DNA of 64,000 nt from Propioniciclava soli. GTDB lineage: Bacteria > Actinomycetota > Actinomycetes > Propionibacteriales > Propionibacteriaceae. Positions 1 through 7,713 of this stretch are shown here, in pieces (the first letter of the stretch is position 1; each line of letters starts with the position of its first letter). The position numbers and the translations under genes are program-made. The stretch covers positions 1 through 64,000 of the forward strand of contig NZ_JACYOT010000019.1 in NCBI RefSeq assembly GCF_014858005.1, given 5' to 3'. The notes beneath the pieces were generated by a model. That model saw only the letters and a list, made by a program, of their open reading frames with translations. It was not told where the DNA came from and ran no database searches.

Positions 1-180
1 CATCACCCCACCACCCCACAGGGCAGCAAGACGACGACGAGGCACACAAAAATGTGCATATTTAGCGATCCACCCCACAAAAGAGGCAGACCAACTGGCA
101 TTGACCTAAGCACGCTGTTGAGTTCTCAAACTTCCACCACACACCTCGGTTTTAGCCTTTCGGCCTCCCCTCGGGGCGCT
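1..180 (-). other. rRNA operon leader, 16S gene outside window
   Basis: Reading the minus strand from the promoter at 187-215 toward position 1 gives an untranslated leader with a small GCC-GAAA-GGC hairpin and a boxA-like element at 116-130. The start of 16S rRNA (GAGTTTGATCCTGG) is not reached, so the rRNA genes must lie to the left. The assignment rests on the promoter and boxA, not on any mature rRNA sequence. Confidence 0.65.
116..130 (-). promoter_or_regulatory. boxA-like antitermination element
   Basis: The minus strand reads TTTGAGAACTCAACA, matching the TTTGAGAACTCAA core of actinobacterial rRNA leader boxA sites, where NusB/NusE load to block premature termination. It lies about 57 nt downstream of the -10 box, the usual distance in rRNA leaders. 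Confidence 0.7.
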
Positions 181-186
181 CTATCT

Positions 187-215
187 AAGTTACGCTTCCC
201 GGCCCTGCCTGTCAA
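187..215 (-). promoter_or_regulatory. rRNA operon promoter
   Basis: On the minus strand a perfect TTGACA (-35, 210-215) is followed after exactly 17 bp by TAACTT (-10, 187-192). This is the strongest sigma70-type promoter I see in the window, and it fits stable-RNA transcription running leftward. Confidence 0.7.
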
Positions 216-240
216 ATCGGGGCTTTCACCCCGTCCGACG

Positions 241-923
241 CGCTCCGATCCCGAGAGATCCATGAGCCGTTCCGCTGGCCCCGCAGTCTCCCGCAGGCCC
301 GAGGAAGTACTCTAGCGCGTCCCCTCGCCCATGCCAAATCGCCGCCTTGCCCCATGCCAGCTGCCCGCGTGGGAGCCAGTGTCGGCCCCCGCGTCCAAGC
401 CGACACCCTGGGGCGCCGACCAACGCCCTGCTCTGACCCCGAACCACGTCTTTCCTCGCCCACCTCTCTGCCCGCCCGTGGCGATGCTCTCGTCCCCGCA
501 CCGCCTCGCTCCCCGCACGTGGCGTCGCCCTTGTGCACGACGAGCCCCGCCACGTCAGAGGAGGGAAGCAAAGTCCGCGGGCTCCGGCAGACGGGGGTAG
601 CGGGTTCCCTCGGTTCGTGTCCCGGCAGAGGTCGCTGCCAGATGCACGCGGTCCCGACCGCGGACACACACGACTCGACGACGGCTTCCCAGCCAACACC
701 CTGTTGCCGGTCATCACGCTTGGGCCAAGGATCGGCCGCGGCGCTCTCGCTGCAGAAGGAGCGCCGCGGAGCGCGGGGAGCGGAGTCGCCGGGGTCGGGG
801 GGCACCACTCCATGGCGGGGAGCACGGCGATCCCCGGGGAGCACCGTCCACCCCGGGGGACATCATCAACCCCGGGGAGCGGCACCATCCAGGGACGGAA
901 GTCCTTGGGCCGCCCGGACAGCA
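241..923. other. Spacer between rplA and rRNA promoter, no gene seen
   Basis: About 680 bp of GC-rich DNA. Open frames exist on both strands, but none has a ribosome binding site, recognisable protein sequence or credible neighbour; they are by-products of GC richness. The only structure I see is the degenerate 19-bp repeat at 794-888. No rplJ-rplL pair follows rplA here. Confidence 0.5.
794..888. repeat. Degenerate 19-bp tandem repeat with CCCCGGGG core
   Basis: Five consecutive 19-bp units start at 794, 813, 832, 851 and 870. The last three begin CCCCGGGG; the first two keep the CGGGG core and a GCAC tract but have drifted. The period is not a multiple of three, so this is unlikely to be coding. 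Function unknown. Confidence 0.55.
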
Positions 924-956
924 CAGCGCCCCCACCCGCGAAGGGTGGGGGCGCTG
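924..956 (-). terminator. Hairpin terminator after rplA
   Basis: A perfect 14-bp stem (CAGCGCCCCCACCC with its complement) closes a 5-nt loop, 66 nt beyond the rplA stop. There is no T-tract, as is common for high-GC actinobacterial terminators. It separates the rplK-rplA transcript from the rRNA operon. Confidence 0.7.
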
Positions 957-1022
957 CACGTCGGACGCCGCGCGCGGCTCCGGTGGCTCGACCGCCGGGA
1001 CTACCCGGGGCTGGCGTCCGTC

Positions 1023-1727
1023 TCAGAAGGCGTCGGCAGGCTTCAGCCGGGCGGGGTCGACGGCGACGCCGGGCCCCATGGTGGAGGAGATCGTCACCTT
1101 GCGCAGGTAACGGCCCTTCGCCGCGGACGGCTTGAGCCGCTGGATCTCGTCCATCGCCGCGAAGTAGTTCTCCTTGAGCTGCTCCGGCGAGAACGACGCC
1201 TTGCCCACGATGAAGTGGAGGTTGGCGTGCCGGTCGACACGGAACTCGATCTTGCCGCCCTTGATGTCGGTGACGGCCTTGGCGACATCCATGGTCACCG
1301 TGCCCGTCTTCGGGTTCGGCATGAGGCCGCGCGGGCCGAGGACGCGGCCGAGGCGTCCGACCTTGCCCATCATGTCCGGGGTGGCCACGACGGCGTCGAA
1401 GTCGAGGTAACCGCCGGCCACCTTCTCGACGAGTTCATCCGCGCCGACCTCGTCGGCGCCGGCGGACTCGGCGGCGGCCGCCCGATCACCCGTGGCGAAG
1501 ACGAGGACCCGTGCCGTCTTGCCCGTTCCGTTGGGGAGATTGACCGTGCCGCGGACCATCTGGTCGGCCTTGCGGGGATCGACGCCGAGGCGCATGGCGA
1601 CCTCGATGGTCTCGTCGAACTTGGCGGACGCACCCTCCTTCGCGAGGGAGAGCGCCTCCTCCGGGGTGTAGAGCTGCGCCTCGTCGATCGTGTCGGCGGT
1701 GGCGCGGTAGGCCTTGCTGCGCTTCAT
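1023..1727 (-). CDS. rplA: 50S ribosomal protein L1
   Basis: L1 of the large subunit, 234 aa, the normal bacterial length. It binds 23S rRNA at the mobile L1 stalk, helps deacylated tRNA leave the E site, and in many bacteria represses its own operon by binding the mRNA. The family-typical stretch [18 protein letters not shown] is intact near residues 125-145. It lies 106 bp downstream of rplK in the usual order and is followed by a strong hairpin at 924-956. No rplJ-rplL follows, so the stalk pair must be elsewhere. The start gives the common MKRSKAYR N-terminus. Confidence 0.97.
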   Translation of the reverse strand: MKRSKAYRATADTIDEAQLYTPEEALSLAKEGASAKFDETIEVAMRLGVDPRKADQMVRGTVNLPNGTGKTARVLVFATGDRAAAAESAGADEVGADELVEKVAGGYLDFDAVVATPDMMGKVGRLGRVLGPRGLMPNPKTGTVTMDVAKAVTDIKGGKIEFRVDRHANLHFIVGKASFSPEQLKENYFAAMDEIQRLKPSAAKGRYLRKVTISSTMGPGVAVDPARLKPADAF

Positions 1728-1833
1728 GGCTGGTTCCTTTCCTTCAAACCAGATGTGGTGCGGGCCGCGCTGGCCCTGCCACGTGGGTGGGTCGCACGAC
1801 GCGAGGACGCGTCGTCTCGACCCGTGGGTGGGT

Positions 1834-2265
1834 TCAGCCCTCGACGGTGACGCCCATCGACCGGGCGGTGCCCTCGACGACCTTCATGGCCGCGTCGATG
1901 TCGTTGGCGTTGAGGTCGGGGAGCTTGGTGCTGGCAATCTCGCGCACCTGGTCGCGCGTGAGCTTGCCCACCTTTTCGGTGTTCGGACGACCGGAGCCGC
2001 CCTTCAGGCCGGCGGCCTTCTTGATGAGCTCGGCTGCGGGCGGCGTCTTCGTGATGAAGGTGAACGTCCGGTCCTCGTAGATGGTGATCTCGACGGGGAC
2101 GACCGTGCCGCGCATGGCTTCGGTGGCAGCGTTGTACTGCTTGCAGAAGTCCATGATGTTGACGCCGTGCGGGCCGAGAGCGGTACCGACCGGCGGCGCC
2201 GGAGTGGCTGCGCCCGCGTTCAAGGCGACCTTGACGAGAGCTGCCACCTTCTTCTTGGGAGGCAT
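1834..2265 (-). CDS. rplK: 50S ribosomal protein L11
   Basis: L11, 143 aa, is full length. It forms the base of the GTPase-associated stalk with 23S rRNA and L10/L7/L12, contacts EF-G, and takes part in RelA activation; thiopeptides bind nearby. The N-terminal domain carries the proline-rich [19 protein letters not shown] segment that bends during factor binding, and the C-terminal domain has the TGTARSMG-type RNA-binding end. It follows nusG by about 106 bp and precedes rplA, the standard order. An AAGGACC-like ribosome binding site precedes the ATG. Confidence 0.97.
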   Translation of the reverse strand: MPPKKKVAALVKVALNAGAATPAPPVGTALGPHGVNIMDFCKQYNAATEAMRGTVVPVEITIYEDRTFTFITKTPPAAELIKKAAGLKGGSGRPNTEKVGKLTRDQVREIASTKLPDLNANDIDAAMKVVEGTARSMGVTVEG

Positions 2266-2371
2266 GTTGGGTCCTTGCTGGGTTCACGGCACGGCCGGGA
2301 CGCCGTACCTGGTGTGGGTGGCCCGCCCCGGAGGGGACGAGCCGTGCGAACAGATGCGTTCGGCCCGGGCG

Positions 2372-3193
2372 TCAGCCCTTCTGGACCTGCGCGAAGGTGA
2401 GGTCCACAGGGGTCTCCCGCCCCAGGATCTCGACCAGCGCCTTGAGGCGCTGGTTGTTCGCATTGATCTCGGTGATGGTGGCGTGCACCCCGGAGAACGG
2501 GCCCTGCACGACCATGACGGAGTCACCGACGTTGAAGTCGGCGACCTCGACCTTGCGCTTCTTCGGCGCGGCCTGGCCGGCGGCGGCCGCCGCGGCCTTG
2601 GCGAGAACGGACGGCGCGAGCATACGCTCGACCTCGTCCAGCGTCAGCGGAACGGGGTTGACGCCCTGGCCGACGAAGCCGGTGACCGACGGCGTCTGCC
2701 GCACGGCCGACCACGACTCGTTGGTCAGGTCCATGCGCACCAGCACGTAGCCGGGGTGGGACGTCCGGGTGACGTTCTTGCGCTGGCCGTTGCGGGTCTC
2801 GACCACGTCCTCGGTCGGCACCACGGACTCGAAGATGAAGTCCTCCATGCCGAGCGTGGTGATGCGCGCATCGAGGTTCTGCTTCACCCGGTTCTCCATG
2901 CCGGAGTAGGTGTGGATGACGTACCAGTCCCCCGCCTGGGTGCGCAGCGTGCTGCGCAACTCCTCCAGCGCGGCCTCGTCGTCCACCCCGTCGTTCTCAT
3001 CGGCCTCGGAGTCGGCCTCGGGCTCGTCCTCACCCAGGTTGAGAGCCAGGTCGTCCTCCGGCTCGGCGGTGTCCCCGCCGAAGTCGAGGTCCAGATCCAG
3101 CTCGAGGTCGGCCTCCGGGGTCTCGGCGTCGTCGAGGGCGCCGAGATCGATCTCGACGTCCTCGTACGCGTCCGAGGACTGCGACTCTGTCAT
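2372..3193 (-). CDS. nusG: Transcription termination/antitermination factor NusG with acidic N-terminal extension
   Basis: NusG binds the RNA polymerase clamp and links transcription to Rho or to the ribosome. The protein is 273 aa. Residues 1-80 are very rich in Asp and Glu and low in complexity; the NGN domain starts near residue 88 ([15 protein letters not shown]) and the KOW domain sits in the C-terminal 60 residues ([19 protein letters not shown]). An ATG at 3202 in the same frame adds three residues; I chose 3193 because GGAAGG is 11 nt upstream, against 2 nt for the other. It follows secE by 23 bp, the universal order. Confidence 0.95.
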   Translation of the reverse strand: MTESQSSDAYEDVEIDLGALDDAETPEADLELDLDLDFGGDTAEPEDDLALNLGEDEPEADSEADENDGVDDEAALEELRSTLRTQAGDWYVIHTYSGMENRVKQNLDARITTLGMEDFIFESVVPTEDVVETRNGQRKNVTRTSHPGYVLVRMDLTNESWSAVRQTPSVTGFVGQGVNPVPLTLDEVERMLAPSVLAKAAAAAAGQAAPKKRKVEVADFNVGDSVMVVQGPFSGVHATITEINANNQRLKALVEILGRETPVDLTFAQVQKG

Positions 3194-3216
3194 GTGTTCC
3201 ATCACCTTCCGTCGTA

Positions 3217-3732
3217 TCAGCCGAACAGCCTGAGCAGGAGCCAGCCGAACGCGAAGTCCAGCAGCCCCACGAAGGCGATCACGAACAGCACCAGCACGAG
3301 CACCGCCCAGAAGAGGTCCTGCACCTGGCGCCACGTGGGCCAGACCACCTTGCGCAGCTCGTCCGCGGACTCGGCGACGAAGCGCGCCGGAGTGGTGCGC
3401 TGCGTCGAGACGGCGGTGCCCGTGGCCGCGGCGCGACGGCCGCGCGGGGCATCCGCCACCGGCTCGACCTCCGCACCACGCCGCTTCGGACGCGAACTGC
3501 GCGCCCGGGCCGCCGCGCTCTCGGCTGCGCTCAGTTGGGCGGCGTCCACCGGCTCATACGCCGTGGCACCGCTCCCCCGCTCGTCATCGGTGAGCTCCTC
3601 GGCCTCGGCCTCGTCAGGAGCAACCTCATAGGCCCCCGGATCGCCCAGGTCCTCCGCCAGCATCTCGCCGGGCAGGTTCGGCTCCTCAGGGTACGACGAG
3701 GACTCCTGGGAAGCATCACTCCTCGGTGTCAC
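3217..3732 (-). CDS. secE: Preprotein translocase subunit SecE, long N-terminal extension
   Basis: SecE clamps the two halves of SecY in the inner-membrane protein channel. The conserved part is only the last 55 residues: amphipathic helix [17 protein letters not shown] (about 121-137), then one transmembrane helix (about 142-166). The first 110 residues of this 171-aa product are acidic, then Arg/Ala-rich, and look disordered; such tails occur in actinobacteria but this one is long. The GTG at 3732 has GAGGA 7 nt upstream. It sits between tRNA-Trp and nusG as in most bacteria, which supports the call. Confidence 0.92.
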   Translation of the reverse strand: MTPRSDASQESSSYPEEPNLPGEMLAEDLGDPGAYEVAPDEAEAEELTDDERGSGATAYEPVDAAQLSAAESAAARARSSRPKRRGAEVEPVADAPRGRRAAATGTAVSTQRTTPARFVAESADELRKVVWPTWRQVQDLFWAVLVLVLFVIAFVGLLDFAFGWLLLRLFG

Positions 3733-3790
3733 TGACCGCGTCCTCACCTGTTCGGTACGTAAAGCAACGGGCCGCACCAGGCGACCCGAG

Positions 3791-3863
<73 letters not shown>

Positions 3864-3971
3864 TCGATGACGCCCCCGCCCGAGCCGCCCTTCGGGCAAG
3901 CTCGTGCTGGCGGGGAAACCACCAAGACCTTGAGTGTACGTGACTTGGGTGGCGGAGTCGAACCGGCCCGG

Positions 3972-5048
3972 TCAGTCGAGCCCGACCCCCACGAACACCG
4001 GTTCGGGCACGAGGGTGACCCCGAAGCGGGCCCGGACGCCGTCGCGCACCTCCCGTGCCAACGCCACCACATCGGCCGCTGTCGCCCCCCCGCGGTTGGT
4101 CAGGGCGAGGGTGTGCTTGGTGGACAGGGTGACCGGCGGCGTCCCATACCCCTTGCCGAAACCGGCGCGGTCGATCAGCCAGGCGGCTGAGGTCTTCACC
4201 ATGCCGTCGGCACGGGGGAAGCGCGGCGCCTCGGGCGGCAGCAGGGCCGCGGCGTCGGCGTCCACGACGGGGTTCGTGAAGAACGAACCGGCGCTCCAGG
4301 TGTCGGGGTCGGTCGGGTCGAGCACCATGCCCTTGCCGCGCCGCAGGGCGAGCACGGCCTCGCGCACGGCGGTGAGGGGGGCACGGTGCCCGAGATCCAC
4401 ACCGAGGGTGCGGGCCAGCTCGGCGTACCCGATCTTGGCGCCCAGGTGGCCCTGCAGGAACTGGAAGGTCACCGACAACACGACGTAGCGCCCCGGCTCG
4501 GCCTTGAAGCGGCTGTGGCGGTAGTCGAAGCGGCAGTCGGCGTTCGCGAAGCTGCGGTGCGTGCGGTCCACGCGATCCCACGTGTGGACGCGCCAGATCG
4601 TCTGGCTGACCTCCTGGCCGTAGGCCCCCACGTTCTGGATGGGCGTCGAACCCACCGCCCCGGGGATGCCCGACAGCGCCTCGATGCCGACGAACTCCTG
4701 CGCCACGGTCCACGCGACGAAGGCGTCCCAGCCCTCGCCCGCGTTCACCTCCACCAGGACGCCGCCGCACGCTGCGGCCGCCCCACCGCCGGGTGTCGTC
4801 TCGTCGAACGCGCAGAAACTGCCCCCGTCGATCCGGACGCCGCGGGTCGCGACGTGGACGACGGTGCCGTCGAAACCGGCGTCGCCCACCACGACGTTCG
4901 AGCCTCCGGAGAGCACCAGCACCGGCTCACCGGCGGCGTCCGCCTCGCTGACGGCGGCCACGAGCGCCTCGGTGGTGGTGGCCTCGACCCAGCGCCGGGC
5001 CGGCCCGCCGACCCGCAGCGTGGTGTGGTCGGCCAGCAGCTCAGGCAA
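3972..5048 (-). CDS. murB: UDP-N-acetylenolpyruvoylglucosamine reductase
   Basis: MurB uses NADPH and FAD to reduce UDP-GlcNAc-enolpyruvate to UDP-MurNAc in the cytoplasm, the second committed step of peptidoglycan precursor synthesis. Over 358 aa the FAD site GGSN (48-51), the SGIPGAVGSTPIQNVGAYG segment (126-144) and the catalytic Ser in GSFFTNP (near 255) are all present. The start is unusual: the only initiation codon in frame near the N-terminus is TTG at 5048, inside the last codons of the upstream MaoC gene, with GAGG 6-7 nt before it. Overlap by 8 bp suggests translational coupling. Confidence 0.93.
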   Translation of the reverse strand: MPELLADHTTLRVGGPARRWVEATTTEALVAAVSEADAAGEPVLVLSGGSNVVVGDAGFDGTVVHVATRGVRIDGGSFCAFDETTPGGGAAAACGGVLVEVNAGEGWDAFVAWTVAQEFVGIEALSGIPGAVGSTPIQNVGAYGQEVSQTIWRVHTWDRVDRTHRSFANADCRFDYRHSRFKAEPGRYVVLSVTFQFLQGHLGAKIGYAELARTLGVDLGHRAPLTAVREAVLALRRGKGMVLDPTDPDTWSAGSFFTNPVVDADAAALLPPEAPRFPRADGMVKTSAAWLIDRAGFGKGYGTPPVTLSTKHTLALTNRGGATAADVVALAREVRDGVRARFGVTLVPEPVFVGVGLD

Positions 5049-5457
5049 CGGACACCTCGGCCTTGGCCGCCCCCAGCACCTTCGTCTCGCCGCACACGGC
5101 CTCGATCGCGACGGTGGCGACGCCGTCGTCCACCGCCGTGACGGTGCCGGTGACGCGGACGACGACGCCCTCGTCGGTGTCGGGGACGGCGACCGGCTTG
5201 GTGAAGCGCACGAAGTAGGACCGGACGCGGGCCGGGTCACCCACCCAGTCGGTGACGACGCGCAGCGCGCGCCCCATGGTGAGCAGACCGTGCGCGATGA
5301 CCGAGTCGAGCCCCAGCTCGGCGGCTGCGCGGTCGGACCAGTGGATCGGGTTGAAATCGCCCGAAGCCCCGGCGTAGCGCACCAGGTCGGCGCGGGTGAA
5401 GGTCAGCTCGAGCGGGGGCAGCTCGGTGCCCACCGTGCAGTCGGTGAAGTCGCTCAT
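5041..5457 (-). CDS. MaoC-like (R)-hydroxyacyl dehydratase, catalytic subunit (HadB-like)
   Basis: A single hot-dog fold protein of 138 aa with the hydratase-2 motif Asp34-x4-His39 (GDFNPIH), so it should be the catalytic half of a heterodimer that dehydrates (R)-3-hydroxyacyl thioesters. It overlaps its partner (5454-5882) by 4 bp. In Mycobacterium the HadA-HadB pair sits between rpmG and secE in the same neighbourhood, where it serves FAS-II. Whether this organism uses it for fatty acid elongation or another CoA pathway cannot be told from sequence. Confidence 0.85.
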   Translation of the reverse strand: MSDFTDCTVGTELPPLELTFTRADLVRYAGASGDFNPIHWSDRAAAELGLDSVIAHGLLTMGRALRVVTDWVGDPARVRSYFVRFTKPVAVPDTDEGVVVRVTGTVTAVDDGVATVAIEAVCGETKVLGAAKAEVSVA

Positions 5458-5882
5458 GCGGACGCCTCCTCGGGCCAGGTCTGGAACAGGGTGGAGGTCG
5501 AGGTGCACACGACCTCACCGTCAACCGCCAGCTCGACGCCGACGCCGATGATCGCGGAGCGGCCACGCATCCGGACGCTCTGGATGCCCAGGGTGGCGAC
5601 GACCTCGTCGCCGGCCCGCAGCGGGCGCATCCAGGTGAAGCGCTGGTCGCCGTGGATCGTGCGGTGCAGGGCGACGTCCAGTTCGGGATCGGCGAACATC
5701 GACTGCCAGGCGCGGGCGGCCAGCACGGCCGCGAACGTGGGCGGGGCGACGGCGTCCGGGCCGGTGTAGGGCGCGTCGTCGCCGCCGATCGCGGCGGCGA
5801 ACTCGGCGATCTTCTCCCGGCTGACGAGGTAGGGCTCGCTCGGGGGGTACGTCCGCCCCACGTGGGCTTCGGAGATCCGCAT
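5454..5882 (-). CDS. MaoC-like dehydratase, non-catalytic partner (HadA-like)
   Basis: A 142-aa hot-dog protein with an FAS1-like dehydratase N-terminal domain. At the place where its partner has Asp-x4-His it reads GDDAPYTG, lacking the His, as in HadA, which stabilises the dimer and binds the acyl chain rather than catalysing. The ATG at 5882 has no ribosome binding site but has TACCCT 6 nt upstream, so the mRNA is probably leaderless. It heads a leftward unit with the HadB-like gene and murB (4-bp and 8-bp overlaps). Confidence 0.82.
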   Translation of the reverse strand: MRISEAHVGRTYPPSEPYLVSREKIAEFAAAIGGDDAPYTGPDAVAPPTFAAVLAARAWQSMFADPELDVALHRTIHGDQRFTWMRPLRAGDEVVATLGIQSVRMRGRSAIIGVGVELAVDGEVVCTSTSTLFQTWPEEASA

Positions 5883-5888
5883 GGATGC

Positions 5889-5894
5889 AGGGTA
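5889..5894 (-). promoter_or_regulatory. -10 box for leaderless hadA-like mRNA
   Basis: The minus strand reads TACCCT, six bases before the ATG at 5882. This TAnnnT-6/7-start arrangement recurs at several genes in the window and is typical of actinobacterial leaderless transcripts. Confidence 0.55.
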
Positions 5895-6010
5895 GCCAAC
5901 CTGCCCGGCGCCCGCCGTGGAGCTCACCCAACCTGGGGCGTCGCGGCCCTGCCGTCCCTCCGGGGGCTGTGCCGGCACTGGGTGGGTCCGGCCCGGGACC
6001 CTGCTGCGGG

Positions 6011-6090
6011 TGTCGCATCCCTGCCGTTGGTGTCGCCTCCCTGCCGTTGGTGTCGCCTCCCTGCCGTTCGCGCCGCGCCCCTGTCGGGGT
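6011..6090. repeat. 20-bp tandem repeat, three copies plus a decayed fourth
   Basis: Units start at 6011, 6031 and 6051, each close to TGTCGCCTCCCTGCCGTTGG; the second differs from the first by one base and the third from the second by one. A fourth unit at 6071 keeps only part of the pattern. The third unit is also the left arm of the palindrome at 6051-6187. Confidence 0.8.
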
Positions 6091-6187
6091 CCAACCCCCC
6101 CTGCTGTTGCAACGGCAGGGGGGTTGCATCCCAGCAGGGCGGCGGCGCCCAGGACAGGGTGGCGACGCGAACGGCAGGGAGGCGACA
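6051..6187. repeat. 137-bp imperfect palindrome with inner GC hairpin
   Basis: The outer arms are 6051-6085 and 6153-6187; they are reverse complements over 35 bp with three mismatches, the outermost 22 bp perfect. Inside, CAACCCCCCCTGC (6092-6104) faces GCAGGGGGGTTG (6115-6126). The whole could fold as a long cruciform or a strongly structured RNA. No transposase or target-site duplication is visible. Confidence 0.8.
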
Positions 6188-6223
6188 CTGCGAGGGACGC
6201 CAACCGGTGCACCACGTGGCCTC

Positions 6224-6327
6224 CTCGTCACGCGCGGGGCGATCCCCGTCGGCACCCCATGCACAAGCCGGCCTTCTCGTCGCCCACGGGGCGATCCGCG
6301 TCGACAACCCATCCACAAGCCCGCCCT
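6224..6327. repeat. 52-bp imperfect tandem duplication
   Basis: Two head-to-tail 52-bp units (6224-6275 and 6276-6327) share a CGGGGCGATCC core and a CCCAT-CACAAGCC tail and differ at roughly ten positions. A decayed third copy may precede 6224 (CCAACCGGTGCACC). It lies 70-190 bp upstream of the mshA-like start. Confidence 0.7.
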
Positions 6328-6397
6328 GTCGACGCCAGCGGCCCTGAACGCGTCGAGGGCCCGGGTCACGCAGGCTTCTCGACCCGCGGGGAGGCGG

Positions 6398-6403
6398 TAG
6401 GGT
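6398..6403 (+). promoter_or_regulatory. -10 box for leaderless mshA-like mRNA
   Basis: TAGGGT lies 7 nt before the GTG at 6411. The nearest purine-rich stretch (GGGGAGG) is too far upstream (about 15 nt) for a normal ribosome binding site, which favours a leaderless transcript. Confidence 0.55.
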
Positions 6404-6410
6404 CACGGCC

Positions 6411-7616
6411 GTGGGACTGCGCCTGTTGTTCGTGTCGATGCACACCTCGCCCGCGGACGCCCCCGGCGCCGGTGACGCGGGAGGCATGAACGTCGTCGAG
6501 CTCAGCCAGGCCCAGGCGCTCGCCGATCTCGGCCACCACGTCGACCTCGTGACCCGCCGCTCCGCCCCCGGGCAGCCCGATGTCACCGAGCTGGGCGCGG
6601 GCGTCCGGCTGTTGCACCTGGACGCCGGCCCGGCCGAGCCGCTGGCCAAGAGCGCCATCGACGCCCACACCGCGGCCTTCAGCGCCGGCCTCGCCACGTT
6701 GGAGCCGTACGACCTCGTCCAGTCCCACCACTGGATGAGCGGCGTCGCGGCGTTGCCCGTGGCCGCCGCGTGGGGCGTCCCGCACGTGCAGAGCTTCCAC
6801 TCTGTGGCCGCGCTGCCGGGCTCCCCGCTGTCGGACGGCGAACCCCCCGAGTCACCGGACCGGGTGGCCGGCGAGGCGCGCTGCGCCCGGGAGTCGGCGG
6901 CCATCATCGCCGTGAGCACCGCCGAGGCCCGCACCGTGGTGGAGCGCTGCGGCGCGGATCCCGAGCGCGTCCTCGTGATCCCTCCCGGCGTCGATCTGGA
7001 CATGTTCCGCCCGTGCGCGACCGGTGAGGAGCACCCCGCCTGCCCCTGGTGCGGTTCCCAGGCCGGCTACATGCTCATGGCCGCCCGGCTGCAGCCGCTC
7101 AAGGGCGGCGACCTGGCGATCCGCGCGATGGCGGAGATCCCCGCCGCGGCCCGGCCCGACCTGATGGTCGCCGGCGACGTGTCGGCCGACTTCGCCGACT
7201 ACCGGGCCGAGGTCGAGACGCTGATCGACGCGCTCGGCATGCGCAACCACGTCCACTTCGTCGGCGCGCAGTCCCGGCCACGGCTCGCCGCGCTGATGCG
7301 CCACGCCCAGGCCCTCCTGGTGCCCTCCCACTCCGAGACGTTCGGGCTGGTCGCCCTTGAGGGGGCCGCGAGCGGGGTGCCGGTGCTGGCGTCCTCGACC
7401 GGTGGGCTGCGCGAGGTTGTCGTCCACGAGGAGACCGGCTACCTCATGCACGACCGCGACCCCGTCGCCTGGGGCGCGGCCCTCAACCGCCTGTTGGCCC
7501 ACGACCGGCTCCGGCAGCGGATGGGCGTCATCGCCCGCGTCCACGCCCGGCGGTTCGCCTGGAGCGACATCGGCAGGCGGCTCGAGGCGGCCTACCTCGC
7601 GCTCGCGCGCGGCTGA
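6411..7616 (+). CDS. mshA: GT4 glycosyltransferase, MshA-like (D-inositol-3-phosphate glycosyltransferase)
   Basis: MshA moves GlcNAc from UDP-GlcNAc to inositol-3-phosphate, the first step to mycothiol. The N-terminus SMHTSPADAPGAGDAGGMNV (9-28) is the MshA-type acceptor/nucleotide loop, and the C-terminal Rossmann domain has Arg226/Lys231 (ARLQPLKG) and the Glu309-x7-Glu317 donor site of GT4 enzymes. Length 401 aa is a little short for MshA (usually 420-480). An odd CPWC insert at 211-214 could bind metal or form a disulfide. Specificity rests on similarity; another GT4 acting on a related acceptor is possible. It reads away from the ribosomal block around it. Confidence 0.75.
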   Translation: MGLRLLFVSMHTSPADAPGAGDAGGMNVVELSQAQALADLGHHVDLVTRRSAPGQPDVTELGAGVRLLHLDAGPAEPLAKSAIDAHTAAFSAGLATLEPYDLVQSHHWMSGVAALPVAAAWGVPHVQSFHSVAALPGSPLSDGEPPESPDRVAGEARCARESAAIIAVSTAEARTVVERCGADPERVLVIPPGVDLDMFRPCATGEEHPACPWCGSQAGYMLMAARLQPLKGGDLAIRAMAEIPAAARPDLMVAGDVSADFADYRAEVETLIDALGMRNHVHFVGAQSRPRLAALMRHAQALLVPSHSETFGLVALEGAASGVPVLASSTGGLREVVVHEETGYLMHDRDPVAWGAALNRLLAHDRLRQRMGVIARVHARRFAWSDIGRRLEAAYLALARG

Positions 7617-7661
7617 TCCCGCGACACGGGACTGGGCGCGCGCCGGGACGCCGCCGAAACG

Positions 7662-7701
7662 CCACACGGGCCGCCCTCCGGTGGGAGGACGGCCCGTGTG
7701 G
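7662..7701. terminator. Bidirectional terminator between mshA-like gene and rpmG
   Basis: CCACACGGGCCG and its complement flank an inner CCTCC/GGAGG pair to form a near-perfect stem of about 18 bp. It lies between two convergent genes, 46 nt past the mshA-like stop and just beyond the rpmG stop, so it can serve both. Confidence 0.8.
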
Positions 7702-7713
7702 TGCTCGTGTGGC

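Larger units (their letters stand above)
5895..6397. other. Repeat-rich divergent spacer, no gene seen
   Basis: The spacer between the divergent hadA-like and mshA-like genes holds three structures listed separately: a 20-bp tandem repeat, a 137-bp imperfect palindrome and a 52-bp tandem repeat. Open frames cross it on both strands, but the repeat periods are not multiples of three and the translations resemble no family I know. Confidence 0.55.

Noticed and set aside
1-115. 16S rRNA start inside the window
   Set aside because: No GAGTTTGATCCTGG-like sequence on the minus strand in 1-115; only the leader is present.
212-924. Two overlapping minus-strand open frames in the spacer downstream of rplA
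   Set aside because: No ribosome binding site, no recognisable domain, and they cross the 19-bp repeat array and the rRNA promoter.
354-1850. 498-codon plus-strand open frame
   Set aside because: It runs antisense through rplA, contains no family motif and has the Arg/Gly/Asp-rich look of a high-GC shadow frame.
6051-6187. Insertion sequence or intact MITE
   Set aside because: No transposase and no direct target duplication can be seen next to the palindrome.
6011-6327. CRISPR array
   Set aside because: Repeats are directly adjacent with no unique spacers, and no cas genes are near. The same holds for 794-888 and 23059-23153.
5924-7003. 359-codon minus-strand frame across the repeat-rich spacer
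   Set aside because: It lies antisense to the mshA-like gene, and the repeats inside have periods (20 and 52 bp) that shift frame, so repeated peptide is accidental.
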